This document shows positions 25,800-35,966 of a stretch of DNA of 64,000 nt, in pieces. The notes beneath the pieces were generated by a model. It was not told where the DNA came from and ran no database searches. It saw only the letters and a list, made by a program, of their open reading frames with translations. The position numbers were made by a program, and so were the translations under genes. Location of the stretch: NCBI RefSeq assembly GCF_026167665.1, contig NZ_CP098740.1:186001-250000 (forward strand). Direction: 5' to 3'. The DNA is from Streptomyces drozdowiczii. Lineage in GTDB: Bacteria > Actinomycetota > Actinomycetes > Streptomycetales > Streptomycetaceae. Position 1 is the first letter of the stretch, and every line of letters begins with the position of its first letter.

Positions 25800-25855
25800 T
25801 TGCATGCGCGGAGCCGTACTCGTACATTATGAACATGTTCGGTGAACACGTTCAC
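25800..25855 (+). promoter_or_regulatory. tetR promoter with tandem operator over the start codon
   Basis: A possible promoter has -35 TTGCAT (25800-25805), a 17-bp spacer and -10 TACATT (25823-25828). Two copies of TGAACAYGTTC (25830-25840 and 25843-25853), each with a palindromic GAACNNGTTC core, repeat at 13 bp and cover the first codons. Transcription would start near the ATG at 25835, suggesting a leaderless mRNA. Autorepression by the TetR product is inferred. Confidence 0.55.
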
Positions 25856-26434
25856 TCAACCCGTGCGGAGCAGAAGCGGCGGACCGCAGCCCGCATCGTC
25901 CGGGCCGCCGCCCGGCTCTTCCACGAGCGGGGGTTCCAGAGCACGACGGTGCGTCAGATCGCGTCGGAGGCCGAGGTTTCGGTGGGCGCGGTCATGGCGG
26001 TCGGAGACAAGGAGTCGCTGCTGAGCCTGGTGTACGACCAGGCCATCGCCGACCGGATCCCGGCCCCGCCCGAGCCGGTGGAAGCGGGGGCCGCACCGCC
26101 CGCCGTCGACTATCTGACGCACTACTTCGACCCGTTCCTGGCCCTGTTCGCCGAGAACGACGACCTGGCCAGGGCGTACTTCCGCACCCTGGCCCGGGGC
26201 AGGCCGGAGAACGCCGCCCTGGGCACACTCCGCACGCTCTCCGAGGGCAACCTGACCGCCGCGATGGTGAACGACGGGATGGACGAGGCGCGCGCCCGGC
26301 TCGGGGCGCAGGTGATGTTCGCCGGCTATCTGGGCGAACTGATGCTGCTCGCCGCCGGAACGACCGAACCCCGGCAGACCGCGGCGAGGCTCGGAACGAT
26401 CGCCGCCTTCGTCACCGCGCAGGAAGGGAACTGA
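25829..26434 (+). CDS. TetR/AcrR family transcriptional regulator
   Basis: A regulator of about 200 residues. The N-terminal HTH is typical (TAARIVRAAARLFHERGF, then TTVRQIASEAEVSVGAVM), though position AVMAVGDKESLL differs from the usual YxxFxxKxxL. The C-terminal ligand domain is helical. ATG 25829 is the first start; ATG 25835 would suit a leaderless transcript from the promoter just upstream. It is followed after three bases by the DoxX-like gene, so the two form an operon, and tandem palindromes overlap its start. Confidence 0.88.
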   Translation: MNMFGEHVHSTRAEQKRRTAARIVRAAARLFHERGFQSTTVRQIASEAEVSVGAVMAVGDKESLLSLVYDQAIADRIPAPPEPVEAGAAPPAVDYLTHYFDPFLALFAENDDLARAYFRTLARGRPENAALGTLRTLSEGNLTAAMVNDGMDEARARLGAQVMFAGYLGELMLLAAGTTEPRQTAARLGTIAAFVTAQEGN

Positions 26435-26437
26435 CCC

Positions 26438-26806
26438 GTGTCGCTACTCGAACTCCCCTCCCCCGTATGGCCGGTGGTGGTGCTGCTCGCCATCCAGGCC
26501 GGTGACGCGGCGATGATGCTGCGCCCGCCGAAGTTCATCGTGGACTGCCTGGAGGGCGTGCTGCTTCCGCGCGAGTGGTGGTGGGTGCTGACCACCGCCA
26601 AGACCGCCTCGGTCGTGGGGCTCGTCGTCGGCTTCCGGGTGCCCGGTGTGGCCATGACGACGACCGCGGCGATCGTGGTCTACTTCCTCGCTGCCGCCGC
26701 GGCACACATCCGCGCCCGGGCGCTGAACACGACGTTCTGGGTGAACTGCCTCGGCATGCTGGTGGTTTCGTCGGCGGTGCTCGTGGGGTGCTTCGTACGG
26801 GTGTGA
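26438..26806 (+). CDS. DoxX-like small membrane protein
   Basis: A 122-residue protein with four hydrophobic segments (VVVLLAIQAGDAAMML, TAKTASVVGLVVGF, AAIVVYFLAAAAAHI, CLGMLVVSSAVLVGC). The order and the polar residues between helices resemble the DoxX family. GTG 26438 begins three bases after the TetR stop. DoxX-like proteins are linked to redox or quinone-related membrane functions but most are uncharacterised. It is probably under control of the TetR protein. It converges on the argJ-like gene. Confidence 0.75.
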   Translation: MSLLELPSPVWPVVVLLAIQAGDAAMMLRPPKFIVDCLEGVLLPREWWWVLTTAKTASVVGLVVGFRVPGVAMTTTAAIVVYFLAAAAAHIRARALNTTFWVNCLGMLVVSSAVLVGCFVRV

Positions 26807-26822
26807 GCCGGCCCGCCTTCGG

Positions 26823-28016
26823 TCAGCTGGTGTAGTCGGCGTTGACGCGGATGTAGTCGGCCGACAAGTCGCAGCCGTACACGGTCGCTTCGCCCGTCCC
26901 GATGCCGAGGGTGACGGCGATGTCCACCTCGTCCCCGCGCATGAGGTCCACGAGTTGACCGAGGGTGTCCACCTCGGGCTCCTCGGGATACACCTCGGTG
27001 TCACCGAACTTCACGGTGACGCGGGCCGGGTCGATATCGGTCTCGTCGGTGCACTTGCCGATGGCCATGAGCACCCGCCCCCAGTTGGGGTCCGCGCCGT
27101 GGACGGCGGTCTTGACCAGGGGCGAGTTCACCACGCTCTTGGCGACGCGCTTGGCCTGCGCGTGGTCGCGGGCGCCGCCCACGGTGACGCGCAGGAGCTT
27201 GGTGGCGCCCTCACCGTCGCTCGCCAGTTGCAGGGTGAGGTCCAGGCAGAGGTCGGCCAGCGCCTCGGCGAACAGCGCGGGGTCGACCGGTCCGGCCGCC
27301 CCGTTGGCGATGACGGCCACGGTGTCGGAGGTGGAGGTGTCGGTGTCGACGCTCAGACAGTTGAACGTACGGTCCACGGCTCCGCGCAGCGCGGTGTCCA
27401 GGTCGGCCGGTGACAGCGCGGCGTCGGTGAACACGTAGGCCAGCATCGTGGCCATGTCGGGCTCCAGCATGCCGACGCCCTTCGCCACGGCCACGAGGCG
27501 CGCCCGCCCGACGGTGCGGGAGGCGGTCTTGGGGCGGGTGTCGGTGGTCATCATCGCGCGGGCCACGTCCCGGGGCGCGGCCGTGAACGCGGCGAGGCCC
27601 CGCTCGGCGGTCCTGTCGAAGTGCGGGAGGATGGTGGACATCGGCAGGGGGCGGCCGATGACACCGGTGGAGCCGATGAGCACTTCGCCTTCGGGGACGC
27701 CGAGGATTCCGGCCACACGCCGGACGACCTCGGCGGCGTTCTCCTCGCCCCGGCGACCGGTCGCGACGTTGGCGTTCTGCGCCAGGGTGGTGACGGCACG
27801 GAGGCCGCGCCCTGCGGCGTGCTTGCGGCTGAGCAGGACGGCCGGGCCCGCGAAAAGGCTCCGTGTGAACACGGCGGCGCTGGTCGCCGGCCGGTCCGAG
27901 GCGACGATCGAGATGTCGTCCCCGGAGTCGCGCAGACCGCCGTGACCGGTGTACCCGCGGAAGCCGGTGGGCCAGGTCGGTTCGCCACCTGCTGGAAATG
28001 CATGATTATGCGTCAT
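26823..28016 (-). CDS. ArgJ-family ornithine acetyltransferase, OAT2-like
   Basis: A 397-residue N-terminal-nucleophile enzyme. The self-cleavage site lies between Ala189 and Thr190 in KGVGMLEPDMATML; other family marks are VNSPLVKTAVHGADPNWGR and the final CDLSADYIRVNADYTS. It can transfer the acetyl group from N-acetylornithine to glutamate. The N-terminal half (SIVASDRPATSAAVFTRSLF, AQNANVATGRRGEENA) resembles the OAT encoded in the clavulanic acid cluster (ORF6) more than the arginine-cluster ArgJ, and no other arg gene is nearby. I therefore infer a specialised paralogue. Start ATG 28016 has AAGGA upstream. It is divergent from the cellulase. Confidence 0.85.
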   Translation of the reverse strand: MTHNHAFPAGGEPTWPTGFRGYTGHGGLRDSGDDISIVASDRPATSAAVFTRSLFAGPAVLLSRKHAAGRGLRAVTTLAQNANVATGRRGEENAAEVVRRVAGILGVPEGEVLIGSTGVIGRPLPMSTILPHFDRTAERGLAAFTAAPRDVARAMMTTDTRPKTASRTVGRARLVAVAKGVGMLEPDMATMLAYVFTDAALSPADLDTALRGAVDRTFNCLSVDTDTSTSDTVAVIANGAAGPVDPALFAEALADLCLDLTLQLASDGEGATKLLRVTVGGARDHAQAKRVAKSVVNSPLVKTAVHGADPNWGRVLMAIGKCTDETDIDPARVTVKFGDTEVYPEEPEVDTLGQLVDLMRGDEVDIAVTLGIGTGEATVYGCDLSADYIRVNADYTS

Positions 28017-28138
28017 GTGACATATCCTTGCAGCGCGGAGGGGTGTACGTCCACCCCTTTCCGCAGCACGAGCCCCCTCCGCAGTCACCTCCGGATCGGC
28101 ACTCCGCTCGCGTTCAACACATGAACGCCGCGCGTCCA

Positions 28139-30041
<1,903 letters not shown>

Positions 30042-30079
30042 CCGTCCCGTCCGCACGACCCGCTCCGGAAGGGAGCACC

Positions 30080-30105
30080 GTAGCCCGCCCGTCGTGGCGG
30101 GCTAC
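30080..30105 (+). terminator. Terminator after the cellulase
   Basis: A perfect 10-bp stem GTAGCCCGCC/GGCGGGCTAC (30080-30089, 30096-30105) with a six-base loop, 39 bp after the cellulase stop. Confidence 0.8.
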
Positions 30106-30216
30106 ACCGCATTCGGAACACCCGCTTTCGAACGCGGACACGACCACCGAAATACCCGTCGAAACGCCTCGGTTAGCATGATCCCGCCCCGGCGACCACC
30201 CTCATCGCCCGCACAC

Positions 30217-30232
30217 CATGCCATGTGGCATG
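30217..30232. promoter_or_regulatory. 16-bp palindrome upstream of the PAP2/AUR1-like gene
   Basis: CATGCCATGTGGCATG has perfect 7-bp arms around a TG centre. It lies in an A/T-richer region, 66 bp before the preferred start of the next gene. It is a possible operator; the binding protein is unknown. Confidence 0.4.
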
Positions 30233-30297
30233 AAAAGCGACCTATTTGACCAAAACCCAGGACATCGGCCAGAGAATTGATATCTAGGACATCGCGG

Positions 30298-31637
30298 GTG
30301 TTTTCGCGAACAAACCGCCGAATACCCTTCGCCGCATGGCGCGAGCCACGAGTGATCCTATGGGGCGCGGCGGCGGTGGTGACACTCGCGTTCCTCGTCG
30401 CGCTGGAGATCGCCGCACGCCACTACGGACTGCCGGGGCCGGTCACCACCCAGGTCCAAGAAGTCGTGATCGCCCCGAAATCGGGCTTCCTGCTGTACGC
30501 CAGCATGGGCCTGATGATGGTGGTCCTCACCTGGCGGCAGCGGTTCGTCGCGCTCGGTGCGGCCGTGGGGATCGACGTCGTGATCGCCTTGATCAGGTGG
30601 GTGGCCGATGCCCCGGTCAAGGAGGGTCACCCCTTCGGCAACGGCGCGCTGTGGGTGATCGTGGGTGTCACGGTCATCGCCCTCACCCGCCGCACGGGCC
30701 AGGAGCGCATGCTGCTCCTGAAGGGGTGGGGCTGGGACTGCTGCTGGTGGCGGGACGGAAGACCGGTGACACCTGGCTGGTCATCACGTCCAAGACCCGT
30801 CCCGAGGTGCTCGACCAGTACATGGCCAACGCCGACCACGCGCTCGGCAACCCGTCCTGGGTGGTGGGCCGCCTGGTGAACGCGACCGGCTCGGCCGGCG
30901 CCCACTTCCTCAACGCCGTCTACGCGCAGCTGGCGGTCGCCGCGGTCTGTGTCGCGGTGTACCAGCTGCGCAACGTGGCCAGGGACCGCCGCTTCCCCGG
31001 CCACCACCTGGTGCGCACCTTCCTGGTGATCGGCCTGCTCGGCCCGGCGATCTACATGATCTTCCCGGTGGTCGGCCCGATCTTCGCGTTCGGCTCCGAC
31101 GGCGGCCACTGGGCGGTGGCCGACATGTGGCCCGAGACGGCCGTGCCGATCGGCACCCCGCACCACATGCCGTTCGACGAGATCACCCCGCGCAACTGCA
31201 TGCCCAGCCTGCACACCGCGTGGGCCACCGCGATCTTCATCCACTCCCGCAAGGGCCCGAAGTTCCTCCGGTACGCCGGTACCTTCTGGCTCGTCGCCAC
31301 GCTCGCCGCGACCCTGGGCTTCGGCTACCACTACGGCGCGGACCTCGTCGCCGGTGTGGTGTTCACGCTGACGATCGAGACGGGCATGCGCGCGCTGGAG
31401 CGCGGCTGGGACCGGCCGGCCGTCGGACTGGTCGCCTCCGGCACCGCGGTCTTCGCCGCGCTCCTGGTCTCGTACCGCTATCTGTCGCTGGAGATGGCCC
31501 ACCACCCGTGGGTGTTCGGACCGCTGGTCATCCTGGCCATGTGCTCGGTGATCTACGCGTACGTACGGATCGACCGGCGCTGGGAGCCGAAGGCGGCTGC
31601 CGTTCCGAAGCTGGAGCCGCAGCCCGAGATGGCCTGA
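30298..31637 (+). CDS. PAP2/AUR1-like membrane phosphatase, apparent frameshift
   Basis: A polytopic protein of about 446 residues with AUR1-type PAP2 motifs: NCMPSLHTAW (the PSGH-like motif with catalytic His) and FGYHYGADLVAG (second His/Asp). The N-terminal half reads in one frame to MLLLK at about 30723, and the rest continues in the -1 frame as GVGLGLLLVAGRKTG. One extra G in the GGGG run at 30723-30726 restores the ORF. GTG 30298 is chosen (AGGA eight bases upstream); TTG 30277 is also open. Related enzymes act on phospholipids or in inositol-phospholipid transfer; the substrate is unknown. Confidence 0.8.
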
Positions 31638-31676
31638 GCCGCCGTCCACGTCTCTGGGTAACGTGTGACGTCGCAC

Positions 31677-31712
31677 CACCACCCCGCCGGTTCGCGAACC
31701 GGCGGGGTGGTG
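31677..31712. terminator. 36-bp perfect palindrome, terminator-like
   Basis: Two uninterrupted 18-bp arms with no spacer, centred on TTCGCGAA at 31691-31698. It follows the PAP2/AUR1-like gene by 40 bp and precedes the flavin reductase-like gene. A transcription terminator is the simplest role; an operator is possible. Confidence 0.65.
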
Positions 31713-31751
31713 CCGTCAGAGACCCGAAACCCCGGCAAGGAGCGACCCGCC

Positions 31752-32240
31752 GTGCACCCATTCGACCGGTTCACCGACGCGCTGGACTACCCGATGTATG
31801 TCGTGACCGCCGCGGCGGACGGTGAGCGGGCCGGCTGCCTGGTCGGCTTCGGGTCGCAGTGCTCGATGCGGCCGCCCCGTTTCATGGTGTGGCTGTCGGA
31901 GCTGAACCGGACCTGCCGCATCGCGGCCCGCGCCGACCGGCTGGCCGTCCATCTGCTCCGCCGCGACCAGGACCGGCTGGCCCGGCTCTTCGGCGGCGAG
32001 ACCGGCGACCGTACGGACAAGTTCGCGCAGGTCGCCTGGCACCCCGGTCCGGGCGGGGTGCCGGTGCTGGACGAGGCGCCGGCCTGGTTCGTCGGCCGCG
32101 TCGAGCGGCGCGTCGGCGGCGGCGACCACATCGGGCATCTGCTCGCCCCGGAGGAGGTGCGCCACCCGGCGGACGGGGGTTTCCCGTTCCTGTCGGTCAG
32201 CGGTGCCATCGACATTCCACCGGGCCACCCCGTGGACTGA
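31752..32240 (+). CDS. Flavin reductase-like (FMN-binding) protein
   Basis: A 162-residue protein of the flavin reductase-like split-barrel family. It begins FDRFTDALDYPMYVVTAAADGERAGCLVGFGSQCS, the usual flavin-site strand pair, then PPRFMVWLSELNRT, and LAVHLLRRDQ. GTG 31752 has AAGGAG nine bases upstream. Family members reduce FMN or bind flavin for partner monooxygenases; no such partner lies here. Confidence 0.82.
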   Translation: MHPFDRFTDALDYPMYVVTAAADGERAGCLVGFGSQCSMRPPRFMVWLSELNRTCRIAARADRLAVHLLRRDQDRLARLFGGETGDRTDKFAQVAWHPGPGGVPVLDEAPAWFVGRVERRVGGGDHIGHLLAPEEVRHPADGGFPFLSVSGAIDIPPGHPVD

Positions 32241-32250
32241 GCGCGGACCG

Positions 32251-32682
32251 TCAGAAGTCGCCCCGCGCGGTCCGCTCGGCCAGCTTCTGGAACTCACCGA
32301 GGTCGTAATTGGCGAGCACCGAGTCCAGGCTGGTGAGCGCGCCCAGGTACTCCACGAAACCCTGCGGCTCGTACTCGATCTGGAGGGCCACCCGGCTCGA
32401 CTCGTCGTCCAGCCGGTGGAAGGTGACGACCCCGGCGTGGTGAACGCCCTCGATGGTCTTCCAGGCGATCCGGTTCTCCGGGATCACCTCGGTGAGTTCG
32501 GCGACGAACTCCTTGTCGGCACCGGGGAGGGAGAGCTGCCAGGCGAACCGGCGCGCGTCCAGCGGGTCGACGCGGCGGACGTGGCTCAGGAAGGAGGGCC
32601 AGCGGGCGACGTCGCTCCACAGGGCCCAGCTCACGGCGACCGGGGCCTTGATATCGACGGTCTCGACGATCGAGGAAGACAT
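32251..32682 (-). CDS. SRPBCC-family (polyketide cyclase-like) protein
   Basis: A 143-residue START/SRPBCC-fold protein: SIVETVDIKAPVAVSWALWSD at the N-terminus, then FLSHVRRVDPLDARRFAW, IPENRIAWKTIEG and the final long helix LGEFQKLAERT. Similar small proteins are called polyketide cyclase/dehydrase or CoxG-like and bind hydrophobic ligands. ATG 32682 is the start. It follows the VOC gene by 43 bp on the same strand and probably shares its transcript. Confidence 0.82.
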   Translation of the reverse strand: MSSSIVETVDIKAPVAVSWALWSDVARWPSFLSHVRRVDPLDARRFAWQLSLPGADKEFVAELTEVIPENRIAWKTIEGVHHAGVVTFHRLDDESSRVALQIEYEPQGFVEYLGALTSLDSVLANYDLGEFQKLAERTARGDF

Positions 32683-32725
32683 GGGGACTCCTAGTCGTAG
32701 GTAGGTGCGTTCGGTGCCGGCGGCG

Positions 32726-33106
32726 CTAGGAGCGCGTGGCCAGCGTGAAGGGGTGTCCGGCGGGATCGGAGTAGAGGCGGGTGTCGCGTGCGCCGCCGTT
32801 GTTCTTCGTGTCCAGGGGGCGTGCGCCGAGGCCGACCGCTTCCCGTTCCGCCTCGTCCATGTCCTCGCGGGCGACCAGGATGCGGAGATGGGCCTGTTGC
32901 GAATCGTCGGGCCTCGGCCAGCTCGGCGGTGCGTAGCCGTGGTCCATGCGTATGGCGAGGTGGATTCCGGCCGCGCCCACCACCTCGATGACATCGAGCT
33001 CGGCGCCGGGACGGACCTCGGCGCCCAGGAGGGCGGCGTAGAAGTCCGCCAGCTCCTGCGGTTCGGCGCAGTCCAGCACCAGCAGACCCGTTTTCGGCAC
33101 CGCCAT
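32726..33106 (-). CDS. VOC family protein
   Basis: A 126-residue VOC domain with KTGLLVLDCAEPQELADFYAALLGAEV, a middle IHLAIRMDHGYAPPSWP, and a second half AHLRILVAREDMDEAEREAV ending DPAGHPFTLAT. It looks like the glyoxalase-like subgroup common in Streptomyces. The ligand is unknown. It is the first gene of a two-gene unit with the SRPBCC protein and is divergent from the PAP2-kinase fusion. Confidence 0.85.
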   Translation of the reverse strand: MAVPKTGLLVLDCAEPQELADFYAALLGAEVRPGAELDVIEVVGAAGIHLAIRMDHGYAPPSWPRPDDSQQAHLRILVAREDMDEAEREAVGLGARPLDTKNNGGARDTRLYSDPAGHPFTLATRS

Positions 33107-33297
33107 GACCGTCCTCCTGTTCGCGGTTGCTCGTTCCTCCGGACGCCGTTCCGCGTACCCGCGCCTTCTCCGGTCACACCCGGTCACCTGCGATTCCGTG
33201 GCCGTCGCCCGTTCGATGCCTGCGGGACGGATTACGGGGCAGACGGCGGTGCACCGGAAGGCCGAAGCCTTCCCCATCGCCGAACAGGGGGGAACCC

Positions 33298-35013
33298 ATG
33301 TCTGCCACCCAGCCGGATAGACCCGTCCGGCCGACGGAGCCCCGTGCCCCCGCCGGTCCGGGCCGCTCCCCCGCCCTGACGACCGGCGTCCGCACGGCAG
33401 GGCTGCGCCTCGCCGCGCTCACCGTCGGGCAGGCGGCGCTGATGGTGGGGCTCGGGCTCCTGATCACAGGGCCCGGGCACGCGATCTGGCCACTGAGCGT
33501 CGAGGACGAGGTCAATGAGGGGTTCGAGCACCTGCGCACCGGCCCCCTGACCGACATGTCGTTCGTGGCGTCGGAGGCCGGCAACACCCTCACGATCATC
33601 GCGATCACCGTGCTGGTCTGCCTGGGCCTGGTGGTGCTCCCCCGGCTCCCGAGGTGGCGGCAGGCCGTCTTCCTCGCCGTCGGCGTCTCGCTCCAGTCCC
33701 TGGTGTTCCTGATCATCACGATATGCGTGGACCGCGACCGGCCCGATGTGGACCGGCTCGACGCGTCTCCGCCGACGGCGAGCTACACCTCCGGGCACAC
33801 CGGGGCGGCGACGGCCCTCTACGCGGGTCTCGCCGTGCTGGCCCTCCTCCCCGGCGGCCGGAGCCGACGCCACAAGGTGCTCGCCGGGCTGCTGCTGCTC
33901 ATCCCGCTGCTCGTGGGGCTCGCCAGGCTCTACCGGGGGATGCACCACCCGACCGATGTGCTCGGCGGCATGCTGAATGGCGCCCTCTCCCTCCTGGTGG
34001 CGGGCCGCGCCCTGCTGGCCGAGGGCACGAGCCCCGCCCCGGTCCCGAAGAACGCGATGGAGATAGCCCAGGACGCGGCCGCCGAGCGTGCCGAGCGGAT
34101 CGCGGGCCGCACGGTGGTCGTGGTCAATCCGACGGTGGCCGACGAGGAGCAGCGCGAGACGTTGCGGCTCGTCCTTGAGCAACACGGGCGCCACGCCGCG
34201 GAGTTCGTCGAGACGACCGCCGACGACCCCGGCGGCGGTCAGGCGGCGGCAGCGGTGCGCGAGGGCGCGTCGCTCGTCGTGGTGTGCGGGGGCGACGGGA
34301 CGATCCGGGCGGCGGCCGACCGGCTGGCCGGGACGGGCGTTCCGCTGGCCGTGGTCCCGTGCGGCACGGGCAATCTGCTCGCCCGGAACCTGGGCCTGCC
34401 GGTGGCACCCGCCGAAGCGCTGGCCGCCGCGCTGACGGGCAGCGAGCGCCGGATCGACCTCGGCCGGATCGAGGGCGACGGCCTGCCCGCCACCCACTTC
34501 ACGGCGATGTCCGGGGCGGGCCTGGACGCCGCCATGCTGGAGAACACCGGCAGTGCGGCGAAGGCCGCGATCGGCTGGCCCGCGTACGTCGTCGCCGGGT
34601 TGCGCAGTCTGCGGGCGCCGCGCATGTCGCTGTCGTTCCAGCTGGACGACGGGCCGGTGCTGCGCCGTACGGCGCGGATGGTGCTGCTCGCCAACATCGG
34701 GGACGTACAGGGCGGGGCGACGCTCGTCCCGGCCGCCGAGCCGGACGACGGGTTCCTGGACCTCGCGGTGTTCGACCCGCACGGCCCGACCGGCTGGCTG
34801 CGCGCCGTCGGGGCGGTGCTGCGCGGGCGTCCGAAGCCGGGCGGCTCCACCGACACGCCCGTGGAGTACTTCACCTTCCGGCGCGCCGAACTCCGTTTCG
34901 CCTCACCGCAGTCGAGGGAGCTGGACGGCGACCCGGTCGACCGGGGCCGCCGGCTCGTGGCCGAGGTGCGTCCGGGGGCGCTCACCGTCCTGCTGCCGTC
35001 GGGGGGTGAGTGA
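33298..35013 (+). CDS. PAP2 phosphatase/diacylglycerol kinase fusion
   Basis: A 571-residue bifunctional protein. The N-terminal half (about 1-240) is a PAP2 membrane phosphatase with the three motifs: VDRDRPD, YTSGHTG with catalytic His, and RLYRGMHHPTDVLGG. The C-terminal half (about 255-571) is a DAGK_cat lipid kinase with VVVVNPTVA and VVCGGDGTI, then PCGTGNLLARNLG. Together they could dephosphorylate and phosphorylate lipid intermediates. ATG 33298 is the start. The gene overlaps the YihY gene by one base, and a second PAP2 gene follows, making a three-gene membrane-lipid operon. Confidence 0.9.
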   Translation: MSATQPDRPVRPTEPRAPAGPGRSPALTTGVRTAGLRLAALTVGQAALMVGLGLLITGPGHAIWPLSVEDEVNEGFEHLRTGPLTDMSFVASEAGNTLTIIAITVLVCLGLVVLPRLPRWRQAVFLAVGVSLQSLVFLIITICVDRDRPDVDRLDASPPTASYTSGHTGAATALYAGLAVLALLPGGRSRRHKVLAGLLLLIPLLVGLARLYRGMHHPTDVLGGMLNGALSLLVAGRALLAEGTSPAPVPKNAMEIAQDAAAERAERIAGRTVVVVNPTVADEEQRETLRLVLEQHGRHAAEFVETTADDPGGGQAAAAVREGASLVVVCGGDGTIRAAADRLAGTGVPLAVVPCGTGNLLARNLGLPVAPAEALAAALTGSERRIDLGRIEGDGLPATHFTAMSGAGLDAAMLENTGSAAKAAIGWPAYVVAGLRSLRAPRMSLSFQLDDGPVLRRTARMVLLANIGDVQGGATLVPAAEPDDGFLDLAVFDPHGPTGWLRAVGAVLRGRPKPGGSTDTPVEYFTFRRAELRFASPQSRELDGDPVDRGRRLVAEVRPGALTVLLPSGGE

Positions 35014-35966
35014 TGGGTACGGCGACGCGGGTCCCGCAGACCCGTCACATGGCGGGCGACGAGTTGTCCGCGGACGAGGCGCTGGCGTCGCTGCGACGCT
35101 ACGGCCGCTGGCCGTTGGTGCGCGACTCGTTCGTACGCTTCCGTTACGCGGACGGTTTCAGCCACTCGCGGGCGCTCGCGCTGCAGACGGTCCTCGCGGT
35201 GATACCGCTGGTGATCGCCTTCGTCGGTCTCTCGGCGTCGCTGCACACCGAGGACGTGGGCAGGCTGGCGGAGTTGACGATCCATCGGATCGCGGCGGGG
35301 CCGAGCGCCGAGGTGGTGGACGACGCTCTCGAACGCAGCCGCCGGCGGGCCGGTGAGGGCTCTCAGCTCACGCTCTGGTTCGGCCTGCTCTTCTCGCTGG
35401 TCAACGTGACGACGGCGATGTGCCAGATAGAGCGCGGGGCCAACCGGATATACGGGGTCGAGCGCGACCGGCCGTTCCACCAGAAGTACTTCCGGGGCCT
35501 GGTGATGTCGCTGACAGCCGGCATTCCGCTGGGCCTCGGGTTCATCCTGATGGTCGTCGGAGGCGACCTCGTCACGGCCGCCGCGACGGTCTACCACCTC
35601 AGTGACACGGCGCGGTTCACCTGGGACCTGCTCCGCTGGCCGATCGGTCTGCTGCTGGCCCTGATGTCGGCGAGCGCGATCTTCCGCCGCTCCCCGCGCC
35701 GCAACCAGCCCGGCTACACCTGGCTGGCCTTCGGGGCGGCCCTGTACCTGGTGCTGTGGACGGCGCTGACCTATCTGCTGAGCCAGTACCTCTCCCTGAG
35801 CGGCTCCTTCGACACGGTGTACGGCCCGCTGAGCGCGTTCATGTCGCTGCTGCTGTGGGCGTATCTGACCTCCATAGCCCTGTTCCTCGGGCTGTCCTTC
35901 GCGGCGCAGCTGGAGGCTGCCCGCGCCCGCCGGCCCGGGCCGATTCAAGACGATCCGGGAGCATGA
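35013..35966 (+). CDS. YihY/BrkB-family membrane protein
   Basis: A 317-residue protein with six transmembrane helices of the YihY/virulence factor BrkB family: ALALQTVLAVIPLVIAFVGL, NVTTAMCQIERGANRIYGVER, then FRGLVMSLTAG and SAFMSLLLWAYLTSIALFLG. The conserved polar segment ERGANRIYGVERDRPF is clear. ATG 35013 overlaps the previous stop; GTG 35010 is one codon earlier. The family has been proposed to handle membrane or lipid transport, though the role is still uncertain. Its place between two lipid phosphatases fits a membrane-lipid function. Confidence 0.88.
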   Translation: MGTATRVPQTRHMAGDELSADEALASLRRYGRWPLVRDSFVRFRYADGFSHSRALALQTVLAVIPLVIAFVGLSASLHTEDVGRLAELTIHRIAAGPSAEVVDDALERSRRRAGEGSQLTLWFGLLFSLVNVTTAMCQIERGANRIYGVERDRPFHQKYFRGLVMSLTAGIPLGLGFILMVVGGDLVTAAATVYHLSDTARFTWDLLRWPIGLLLALMSASAIFRRSPRRNQPGYTWLAFGAALYLVLWTALTYLLSQYLSLSGSFDTVYGPLSAFMSLLLWAYLTSIALFLGLSFAAQLEAARARRPGPIQDDPGA

